Of a DNA stretch of 64,000 bases, positions 9,630 through 17,034 are shown in pieces. The position numbers and the translations under genes were made by a program. This stretch comes from JAENVT01 sp963805445 (GTDB taxonomy: Bacteria > Actinomycetota > Acidimicrobiia > Acidimicrobiales > Ilumatobacteraceae). The notes under the pieces were generated by a model. The model was given only the letters and a program-made list of their open reading frames with translations. It did no database searches and was not told the origin of the DNA. Location of the stretch: NCBI GenBank assembly GCA_963805445.1, contig CAWDUI010000011.1, forward strand, positions 248,001-312,000, written 5' to 3'. Each line of letters starts with the position of its first letter. Position 1 is the stretch's first letter.

Positions 9630-10429
9630 GTACCACGGGGATAATCGGCGCCTCCGGCGATGCGGCTACGGTGGTGGAAATGGGCGACGTAGAGACTGCT
9701 CCTGCCTTGCGTTTTGACGGAGTGTCGATGGTCTTTCCGGACGGCACTCATGCACTTCGTGAGACATCGTTCGAGGTGCGCGCCGGCGAGTTCGCGGCAG
9801 TCGTAGGGCCATCGGGGTGTGGCAAGAGCACGTTGCTGCGAATCGCATCAGGCCTCAATGCACCCACATCGGGTCAGGTCGACGTCGATCGCAGCAGCCT
9901 CGGGTACGTGTTTCAGGACGCCACCTTGCTGCAGTGGCGCACCGTGCAGCACAACGTCGAGCTGCTCGCCGAGCTGGAGAAGATGCCGTCGGCAGACCGT
10001 CGCCGCCGCGCCGACGACGCGATCCAGCTGGTGGGACTGAACGGATTCGAGAAGAAGTATCCCAAGCAACTGTCGGGGGGCATGAAGATGCGCGCCTCGC
10101 TGGCCCGCTCGCTGGTGCTCGATCCGAAGGTGTTCTTGTTCGACGAGCCGTTCGGCGCGCTCGACGAGATCACCCGCGAGCGCCTGAACGACGAGCTCAT
10201 CGGGTTGTTCCAGCGCAAGGGATTCGCAGGCCTGTTCATCACTCACTCGATCAACGAGGCCGTGTTCTTGTCGACCCGCGTTCTGGTCATGAGCGCACGG
10301 CCGGGGCGCATCGTCGGCGACTTCCCCGTGCCGTTCGCCTATCCGCGTTCACCCGACCTGCGCTTCGAGCCGGAGTTCGCCGCCCTGTGCGGACAGGTGT
10401 CTGCCGAGTTGAGGGGAGCCCACGCGTGA
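9626..10429 (+). CDS. ABC importer ATPase, NitT/TauT-like family
   Basis: Cytoplasmic ATPase of the nitrate/sulfonate/taurine/pyrimidine-precursor importer class. Walker A GPSGCGKSTL, Q-loop FQDATLLQW, signature LSGGMKMR, Walker B KVFLFDEPFGALD and the switch His in ITHS are all visible. The open frame begins with TTG at 9626, overlapping the SDR stop. An ATG at 9680 (MGDVETAPALRFDG) is an equally good start. GTGA overlap with the permease gene shows coupling. Intact, normal length. Confidence 0.92.
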   Translation: MSTTGIIGASGDAATVVEMGDVETAPALRFDGVSMVFPDGTHALRETSFEVRAGEFAAVVGPSGCGKSTLLRIASGLNAPTSGQVDVDRSSLGYVFQDATLLQWRTVQHNVELLAELEKMPSADRRRRADDAIQLVGLNGFEKKYPKQLSGGMKMRASLARSLVLDPKVFLFDEPFGALDEITRERLNDELIGLFQRKGFAGLFITHSINEAVFLSTRVLVMSARPGRIVGDFPVPFAYPRSPDLRFEPEFAALCGQVSAELRGAHA

Positions 10430-11331
10430 AGACCCCCACCACGGTGGCCGACTCGATGGCCGGTCTGCAACCAGAAGACGTCACACCCGACGCCCCCGAC
10501 GCAGTGCCCGAGGCGCTACACCCGCGCCGGCTCGAAGCCAGCAAGATCCTCGCTCCGCTGGTGCTTCTCGCTGTCTTCCTGGGGATCTGGTACCTCATGC
10601 ACTACTGGGGCCTGCGGTTCTTCTTCGACAAGGACGGTCGACGGCTGGTGCCGACTCCGCGGCAGGTATGGGACGGCACGATCGTGCAACCGATCGCTCG
10701 CCAGCGCTACATCGAGGGTGTCAAGTGGACCAGCATCGTCGCCTTCGGTGGCCTCGCCATCACCATCGTCGTCGGTTGCTCACTGGCAGTTCTGATGTCG
10801 CAGGCCAAGTGGGTGGAGGGGGCGGTCTATCCGTACCTCGTCGCCCTCCAGGCGGTCCCGGTCCTGGCCGTGATCCCGCTGATCTACTCGGTGTTCGGTG
10901 GTGGGCTGGCGCCGCGCTTCTTCGTGTGCATCATGATCGCGTTCTTCCCGATCGTCACCAACACGCTGTTCGGGCTGAACTCCGCGGACCCCGATCAGCA
11001 CGACCTGTTCACGCTTCGCAACGCTTCGCGCTGGACCCGTTTGGTCAAGCTGCAACTGCCGTCGGCGCTGCCCAACATCTTCACCGGTTTCCGCATCTCG
11101 GCCGGTCTCTCGGTGATCGGCGCTGTGGTCGGCGAGCAGTTTTTTCGTGCGGGCAGCAAGCCCGGGGTCGGCATCGTCATGGACAACTACCGCGTCAAGG
11201 GCGTGTACGCCCCGTTGTACGGTGGGGTGATCCTGGCCTGCCTGCTGGGCATCTTCACCTTCTTGCTCTTCGGCTGGATCAGCAAGCTGGCCATCGGTAG
11301 CTGGTACGAGGCAGGCAAGCGCAAGACGTAG
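10426..11331 (+). CDS. ABC importer permease, NitT/TauT-like family
   Basis: 301 residues. The N-terminus is polar and acidic, followed by about six hydrophobic helices (LAPLVLLAVFLGIWYLM first). The EAA-type cytoplasmic loop lies in ASRWTRLVKLQLPSALPNIF, and it ends in a basic tail. It forms the membrane channel of the importer with the ATPase just upstream (GTGA overlap, start GTG 10426). A helix-rich CLLGIFTFLLFGW closes the protein. The permease is encoded between ATPase and binding protein, the usual order for this class. Confidence 0.9.
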   Translation: MKTPTTVADSMAGLQPEDVTPDAPDAVPEALHPRRLEASKILAPLVLLAVFLGIWYLMHYWGLRFFFDKDGRRLVPTPRQVWDGTIVQPIARQRYIEGVKWTSIVAFGGLAITIVVGCSLAVLMSQAKWVEGAVYPYLVALQAVPVLAVIPLIYSVFGGGLAPRFFVCIMIAFFPIVTNTLFGLNSADPDQHDLFTLRNASRWTRLVKLQLPSALPNIFTGFRISAGLSVIGAVVGEQFFRAGSKPGVGIVMDNYRVKGVYAPLYGGVILACLLGIFTFLLFGWISKLAIGSWYEAGKRKT

Positions 11332-11348
11332 CCGCGATCTATCCATCC

Positions 11349-11368
11349 GACGGCTCCTCGCAGCCGTC
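11349..11368 (+). terminator. Hairpin between permease and binding-protein genes
   Basis: A 7-bp perfect stem (GACGGCT/AGCCGTC) with a 6-nt loop lies 17 nt after the permease stop. There is no U-run. It could attenuate the upstream message or protect the binding-protein message, which importers normally need in excess. Confidence 0.4.
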
Positions 11369-11406
11369 CTCACAGCGTGAACAACCAATACAAGGGAGAG
11401 AAACAC

Positions 11407-12675
11407 ATGAAGAACCGACGCAGCGTTTCGCTGCTCAGCATGGCCATCGGGGTATCGCTGATCGCCGCGGCCTGCGGCTCCGACAACAAGGCGGCCGACA
11501 CGGTGGCGCCCACCACGGCGGCGCCGGCAACCTCCGGAGCAGCGGTCACCACTGAAGCGCCGGCGACGACTGCCGCGGCTGCGGAAACGACAGCAGCGGT
11601 GGACACCACCGCTGCGCCACAGGCAGTGTCGCTGAAGGGCTTGTGCCCTGACACGATCAATCTGCAGATCGACTGGATGCCCGAGGCCGAGCACGGTTTC
11701 ATCTACCAGATGATCGGCGCCGGCTACACGATCGACAAGGGCAAGGCCTCCGTCACCGGCCCGCTGATCGACCAGAACGGCAACGACACCGGCGTCAAGC
11801 TGCAGCTGCGATCAGGTGGAGCCGCTCAGCACTTCGACAGCCCGACCACGATCATGTACAACAACGAAGACACGCTCCTGGCCTTCGTCTACACCGACGA
11901 GGCCATCCAGAACTCGGTCGACAAGCCGACGGTGGCGATCGAATCGGGCTTCAACAAGAACCCGCAGATGATCATGTGGGATCCGGCTGTCTACCCCGAC
12001 GTCACCAGCATCGCCGACCTCGGCACCAAGGGCGTGACGGTTCGCTACTTCCAGCGGCGCCGCATACATGGACTACTTCACTCAGTACAGGCATCCTGAA
12101 GCAGAGCCAGGTCGACGGCTCGTACCAGGGCGACCCGAACCTGTACATCGCCGATGAAGGCAAGTCCGCCCAGCAGGGCTTCGGCTCGGCTGAGCCGTAC
12201 CTCTACGAGCACGTCTACCCGAGTTGGATGAAGCCGGTGAAGTACCAGTACGTCAACGACGTCGGCTGGGAGAACTACGCCGAGTCGATCGCCACCAAGC
12301 CGGAGAACATCACCAAGTACGCCGATTGTTTCAAGCTGCTCGTGCCGATCATCCAGCACGCGAGCATCGATTACCTGGCTGATCCGACACGCGGCCGAGG
12401 CCATCATCCTCGACGCCGTGGCCCAGTTCGGTGCCGACTTCGGGTGGACGTACGATGCGGGCACGGCTGATTATGGTGCCGGGGTCATGAAGAAGGACGG
12501 CCTGGTGGCCAACGGCCCCGACGGTGTCATCGGCAAGTTCGACATGACCCGCGTGGCCGACCTGATCACCAAGGCGATCCCGGTCTACACGGCTCAGGGC
12601 CTTCCACCGAAGGATGGCCTGAAGCCGGAAGACATCGTCACCAACCAGTTCATCGACGAGTCGATCGGACTGTAA
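11407..12675 (+). CDS. ABC importer substrate-binding lipoprotein, NMT1/THI5-like (three frameshifts)
   Basis: Extracellular ligand-binding protein of the importer just upstream. The signal peptide ends in the lipobox LIAAACGSD, followed by a spacer of about 45 residues made almost only of Thr, Ala, Pro and Glu. The mature domain begins with INLQIDWMPEAEHGFIYQM, close to the DW-P-H-G-Y signature of NMT1/THI5 proteins that bind pyrimidines and related precursors. The C-terminal part (AIILDAVAQFGADFGWTYDAG and following) is also intact. Frame slips at about 12054, 12090 and 12389 are each explained by one extra base. RBS AAGGGAGAG (11392-11400) sets the ATG at 11407. Ligand specificity is inferred only from family and neighbours. 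Confidence 0.85.
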
Positions 12676-12695
12676 GCCCCCGGCCCGCAGCCGAC

Positions 12696-12738
12696 CTTTG
12701 TCGCTGCCAACATCCTCACGGAGTTGGCAGCGACAAAG
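12696..12738. terminator. Bidirectional terminator between convergent genes
   Basis: Perfect 16-bp inverted repeat CTTTGTCGCTGCCAAC / GTTGGCAGCGACAAAG (12696-12711 and 12723-12738) with an 11-nt loop. It begins 20 bp after the stop of the importer lipoprotein gene and lies at the end of the M20 hydrolase gene. The CTTT...AAAG ends give a short U-run in both directions. Confidence 0.8.
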
Positions 12739-14010
12739 TTCGGTGCGGGTCAGGTCGATTGCCTGCTGCAGCACCACTTGGAGCAGCACATTGGCGCCGG
12801 CCTCGATGTCGGCGGGCGTGGTGAGCTCGGCGATGTTGTGCGACAGGCCGTTCACACTCGGCACGAAGACCATCGAAGTCGGGCACACCCGTGCCAGCAT
12901 CTGGGCATCGTGCCCGGCGCCCGATGGCATGCGTCGCGTGGAGTGACCGAGGCGCTGCGCCGTTGCTTCGACGAGGTCGATCATGTCCGGGTCGAACTCG
13001 ACCGGCTCGAAGCGCGCCAGCGTTCGCATCGAGATCTCGCAACCCTCGTCGGCGGCGTAGGCGCGACATGCGGCGAACACCTCGGCCTCGGCCTCTTTCA
13101 GCCTGCCCTCGTCGGTGTTGCGCACGTCGACGGTGAAGACCACCTTCGACGGCACGACGTTGACCAGGTTCGGCGTGACCGCGATCACGCCGACCGTTGT
13201 CACCTGCGGAGCGCCGAGGTAACCGGCGATCAGCCGGATCTCGTGGATGGCCCGCGCCGCGACCGCCATCGGGTCGTGGCGCAACTGCATCGGGGTCGTG
13301 CCGGCGTGAGCGGACTGCCCGGTGACCGTCACCTCGGTCCACGAGATCCCCTGCACGCCGGTGACGACACCGATGGTCACGCCCTCGTCCTCCAAGACGG
13401 GGCCCTGCTCGATGTGCAGCTCCGCGTAGGCGTGGGGAAATGCCGCCGCCGGAACCGGCGTGGGGCCGGCATATCCGATGCGGGCGAGCTCGTCGCCCAG
13501 GCGGGCGCCGTCATCGGCGGCCCGGAGATCGAGGGCCTCCTCCACCGCCAGACCGCCGACGTACACCAGGCTGCCGAGCATGTCGGGCGCGAACCGCGCG
13601 CCCTCCTCGTCGGTGAAGAACGCGACGTGAATCGGTCGCCGGGTGACGACGTCGTGTTGGGCAAGCGTCTCGACGATCTCGAGGCCGGCGAGCACGCCGA
13701 GGTTGCCGTCGAACCGGCCACCGGTACCGACGGTGTCGATGTGCGAGCCGACCATCACCCCGGCGGCCGTCGGGTCGCTCCCCGCACGAGTGGCGACGAC
13801 GTTGCCGATGGCATCGATCGAGACCGCCATGCCGAGATCGGTCATCCACGACACCACGAGGTTGCGGCCATCACGGTCTTCGTCGGTCAGCGCCAGTCGA
13901 GCACAGCCGCGCTCGCCGTTCGGCCCGTGCACCGCGCCGATCTCTCCGAGAGCCTCCAGCCGTTGGCACAGTCGGGCGCCGTCGACACGGAGATCGTCCG
14001 ACAACGTCAT
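12716..14010 (-). CDS. Zn-dependent M20-family amidohydrolase (N-carbamoyl-amino-acid hydrolase/allantoate amidohydrolase-like)
   Basis: Hydrolyses a carbamoyl or ureido amide, releasing an amino acid or related acid. Metal-site motifs are SHIDTVGTGGRFDGNLG, FTDEEGARF and HIEQGPVLED, then GQSAHAGTTPMQLRHDPM, AGHDAQML and SVNGLSHNIAE, the full pattern of the hydantoinase/carbamoylase branch of M20. The start is ATG 14010, 2 bp after the creatininase stop. The 3' end is unclear: after LLQVVLQQAIDLTRTEL the frame stays open to 12349, antisense to the lipoprotein gene, which I think is false. A frame change near the end would stop it at 12716, inside the terminator loop. It probably finishes degradation of the compound imported by the neighbouring transporter. 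Confidence 0.85.
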
Positions 14011-14012
14011 GG

Positions 14013-14792
14013 TCAGCGCCCGAAGTCGAACGTGGAGATCTCGCGCAGCGCATCGCAGAACGAGCGGACGGATCCGGCGAACAGCTCGGCGCCGCGCTCG
14101 GCCGTCGCCGCAGTGGGGTCTCCGATCACCCCTTCCGGGTGAAAGTCGTTGGAGAGCCATCCGAAGCTGACCCGTCCGCCGAAGCGGACGTAGGTGTTCT
14201 CGGCGAGCTTGTCGGGAACGCGGCGTGTCGCCTTGCTCATGTCGCACAGTTCGGGTGCGAGGTGCAACATCACCGACGTCTCGTCGGTGCCGCCGTGCAC
14301 GCCCATACCCAGTTCGCTGGCCGGCGAGGTACCCCCTTGGTCGACCGGCATGCCGGGGTGAGCAAGGAACGTCATCAGGCCGTGCTTCAGTCGCAGCTCG
14401 CGGTTGGCAACACTGAGCAAGGAGCTGTTGCCGCCGTGGCCGTTGAGGAAGACCAACCGCTTGGCCGGCGTCGTGGCGACGCAGCGACCGATGTCGTCGA
14501 GCACCGCAAGCAACGTGGTGGCCGACAGCCACACGGTGCCGGGCGACCAGGCGTGCTCGTTCGACTTGGTGAACTGCAGCGTCGGCAGCAACCAGGCGTC
14601 GAGCTCGTCGCCGACTGCGGTGATCGCCGCCTCCGCGACCGCGCTGGCAACGACCGAGTCGGTGCTCAGGGGCAGGTGCGGGCCGTGCTGCTCGATGGCC
14701 CCGAGGGGTTGCACGATGATGCTGCGATCGGTGAGGCGTTCGCCGACCTGTGGCCCGCTCAGGTTGGGGAAGTAGCGCTCGTTCGATGTCAC
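14013..14792 (-). CDS. Creatininase-family amidohydrolase
   Basis: 259 residues, intact. The metal ligands of the family are visible in GAIEQHGPHLPLSTDS (Glu, His, Asp), FLNGHGGN and HGGTDETSVM (His, Glu). Members hydrolyse cyclic or linear amides, such as creatinine or N-formyl substrates from riboflavin and F420 pathways. The gene lies 2 bp upstream of the carbamoylase-like hydrolase, so the two act together, probably on successive intermediates of a cyclic ureide. The start is GTG 14792, with a TAGCGT box 6 nt upstream. It is divergent from the FAD oxidoreductase. Confidence 0.88.
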   Translation of the reverse strand: MTSNERYFPNLSGPQVGERLTDRSIIVQPLGAIEQHGPHLPLSTDSVVASAVAEAAITAVGDELDAWLLPTLQFTKSNEHAWSPGTVWLSATTLLAVLDDIGRCVATTPAKRLVFLNGHGGNSSLLSVANRELRLKHGLMTFLAHPGMPVDQGGTSPASELGMGVHGGTDETSVMLHLAPELCDMSKATRRVPDKLAENTYVRFGGRVSFGWLSNDFHPEGVIGDPTAATAERGAELFAGSVRSFCDALREISTFDFGR

Positions 14793-14798
14793 ACGGGA

Positions 14799-14804
14799 AC
14801 GCTA
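14799..14804 (-). promoter_or_regulatory. -10 box (TAGCGT) of the creatininase/M20 hydrolase operon
   Basis: It ends 6 nt before the GTG at 14792. The plus-strand sequence TACCCC at 14803-14808 shares its TA and may serve the divergent oxidoreductase, though it departs from TANNNT at the last base. Confidence 0.5.
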
Positions 14805-14817
14805 CCCCCGGGCGTCG

Positions 14818-16371
14818 GTGAGCCAGAATGGAGAGGTGACCGCGCCCGACTACGACGCCATGGTGATCGGTGCCGGGCACAACGGTCTGGTCTGTGCCGC
14901 GTACCTGGCCAAGGCGGGTCTGCGCACGCTGTTGGTGGAGGCCCGGTCGTCGGTCGGCGGTACGGCATCGAGCGAGTCGTTCGCCGGTGGGATGGTGAAC
15001 ATCTGCAACTGCGATCACGTCACGTTCCGCACGACGCCGGTGATCGAGGAGTTGGGCTTGGCCGGCCACGGCCTTCGTTACATCGACATCGATCCTGCCC
15101 AGCGCAACATGACGTGGGACGGCGGACCCTCGTGGGCGATCTACCACGATGTCGAACAGACGCTCGACGCGATCGCGCGGACCTATCCGGCGGAGGTCGA
15201 CGGTTACCGGCGATACGTGAAGGCGGCGATACCGGCAATTCAGATGGTGTTGGACAATGCCAACGACCCTCCGTCGGTCGCCACGATCGCCAAGAAGGTT
15301 GCCGCTCGGCGCGGGCGCGGCGCCGCCACGTTGCTGCGCTGGAGTCGTCGCAGCGCGGCGGACGTGATGCGCGAGTACTTCTCGGCGGAGGCGTTGCGCG
15401 GGCCGGCGATGGTGGCCGGGCCGATGGTATGGGGCGTGTCGCCGGAGCTGCCGGGAACCGGTTTGGGGGCGTTGACGTACGCACTCCGCCACGTCGGCCA
15501 GCTCGGCCGGCCCGTCGGCGGCAGCGGGATGGTGCCCGAGACGCTCCGCCGGGCGTTCGAGGCGGCCGGCGGCACGTTGCTGCTGAACACCAAGGTGGAC
15601 CACCTCACCTGCGAAGGCGAGGCCATCCGAGGGATGGTCTGCACCGACGGCACCGAGGTGACCGCTGGCATCGTCGTTTCGGCGTGCAACCCGCACGACA
15701 CCTTCCTGATCTGGCTCAAGGATCCCCCACCGCAGGCCTCGTCGCTGGTCGACCGGTGGAGGGGGATCCCCCACGACGACGGCTACGAGTCGAAGATCGA
15801 CGCGGTCCTCGACCGCCCGCCGACACTGGCGACGGGTCAGCCGCTCGGCACGACGACGGTGATCTCGCCGTCCCTCGCTGAGATCGATCGCGGCCACTCG
15901 CTGATGGCCAGCGGTCAGGTCCTCCAGCAACCGGGCATGTTCGTCAACTCGCCGACAGCGCTCGACAGCTCACTGGCGCCCGAGGGCCGGCACGTCTTCA
16001 GCCTCGAGGTGTTGTACACGCCCTACGCGATCGCCGGCGGTTGGGCGCAGAGTGCGGAGCCGCGCCGTTGGGTCGACCAGGTCGCCACCGTGCTTGCCCC
16101 CGGCTTCGCCGACTCGGTTGTCGAATGGCGGGCGATGACCCCCGACCGGTACGAGCGCGAGTTCCATCTGCCTCACGGACACGCAACCAGTTTCTCCGGC
16201 GGTCCGCTCGCCGCACTGCGCAACAAGCACCCGGAGCTCACACGGTACGAGACACCGGTGAAAGGGCTCTATCTCACGGGTGCGGCGACGTTTCCCGGGG
16301 CCGGCATCTGGGGTGCCAGCGGCCGGAACGCGGCGCTGCGCATCCTCGGCCAACTCGGCGAGCGCCGCTGA
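14818..16371 (+). CDS. FAD-dependent oxidoreductase, phytoene desaturase/PYROXD2-like
   Basis: About 517 residues. The N-terminal dinucleotide fold YDAMVIGAGHNGLVCAAYLAKAG is followed by VEARSSVGGTASS, and the C-terminal FAD-contact region by YLTGAATFPGAGIWGASGRNAA. This is the CrtI-like group of amine/carotenoid oxidoreductases. No carotenoid genes are nearby, so the PYROXD2 branch of unknown function is likelier. Intact. GTG 14818 is the outermost start; GTG 14836 (six codons in, giving TAPDYDAMVIGAG) is possible too. It is divergent from the creatininase gene and may be independent of it. Confidence 0.88.
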   Translation: MSQNGEVTAPDYDAMVIGAGHNGLVCAAYLAKAGLRTLLVEARSSVGGTASSESFAGGMVNICNCDHVTFRTTPVIEELGLAGHGLRYIDIDPAQRNMTWDGGPSWAIYHDVEQTLDAIARTYPAEVDGYRRYVKAAIPAIQMVLDNANDPPSVATIAKKVAARRGRGAATLLRWSRRSAADVMREYFSAEALRGPAMVAGPMVWGVSPELPGTGLGALTYALRHVGQLGRPVGGSGMVPETLRRAFEAAGGTLLLNTKVDHLTCEGEAIRGMVCTDGTEVTAGIVVSACNPHDTFLIWLKDPPPQASSLVDRWRGIPHDDGYESKIDAVLDRPPTLATGQPLGTTTVISPSLAEIDRGHSLMASGQVLQQPGMFVNSPTALDSSLAPEGRHVFSLEVLYTPYAIAGGWAQSAEPRRWVDQVATVLAPGFADSVVEWRAMTPDRYEREFHLPHGHATSFSGGPLAALRNKHPELTRYETPVKGLYLTGAATFPGAGIWGASGRNAALRILGQLGERR

Positions 16372-16381
16372 AGCGGTCGGC

Positions 16382-16867
16382 TCAGTGATCCGCGAGCCGC
16401 GGGTGATCGTCGGTGAACGCTGGTGAGTGCCGCTTGGCCTCGACCGCTCGCCGACCGAGCTCGACGAGTTCATCGGTGCTCAGCATTTCGCGCATTCGGG
16501 CGAACACGCTTTCCTCTTCCTTGGCGAAGTGTGCCTTCACGTCGAGCATCAGCGCACTGCCGCGCTTGGTGAAGCCGAAGCCGTTGGGCGCAAGGCTGCG
16601 CATCTCCGCCAGCAGCTCGTTCAGCTCCTCGTGCTCGCCCATGCGATGCGAGACCGTGGTGTCGCCGGCCGCCTCGACCGTGGCGCGGAACGCCGGGAAC
16701 ACGACCTCTTGTTCGGCAGCCTCGTGCGCCGCAAGCTCCTCGACGATGCTGAAGAAGACGCGACGAACCTCTGCGGGATCATCGGTACGTTCGAGCTCCT
16801 CGATGAGTCCGTCGATCAGGCGATGATCGCGCTCCAAGAGGTCGATGACATCGATCGCATTGTCCAT
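16382..16867 (-). CDS. Hemerythrin HHE-domain protein
   Basis: 161 residues, helical. Iron-ligand residues appear as LLERDHRLIDGLIEEL (first His), HEAAEQEVVFPAF (His and Glu), SHRMGEHEELNELLAEM and FTKRGSALMLDVKAHFAKEEESVFARM. This is a cytoplasmic di-iron protein of the O2/NO/iron-sensing or storage type. The start is ATG 16867, preceded by an AAGGATCG ribosome-binding site, so the longer upstream open frame is rejected. It sits between the FAD oxidoreductase and a flavoprotein/superoxide dismutase pair, consistent with a role in oxygen handling. Confidence 0.9.
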   Translation of the reverse strand: MDNAIDVIDLLERDHRLIDGLIEELERTDDPAEVRRVFFSIVEELAAHEAAEQEVVFPAFRATVEAAGDTTVSHRMGEHEELNELLAEMRSLAPNGFGFTKRGSALMLDVKAHFAKEEESVFARMREMLSTDELVELGRRAVEAKRHSPAFTDDHPRLADH

Positions 16868-17034
16868 CAGACGATCCTTTCGTCGGCGTCTCTGACACCA
16901 TTCATCTTCCCTTGCGGACGGCATCGAGGGACAGTGCCAAAGGTCCATCGGCGCATGGCGCAGACAGGGTCGAAGGCCCCTTACGGATTTCGTCAGCATC
17001 GTTACCATCGACAGAGAACGATGGAGCGCGCCTG

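Noticed and set aside
12349..15930. A 1193-codon open frame on the minus strand
   Set aside because: Only 12716-14010 is coding in that frame. The upstream part is antisense to creatininase and FAD oxidoreductase codons, and the tail is antisense to the importer lipoprotein. Long antisense frames are expected at this GC content.
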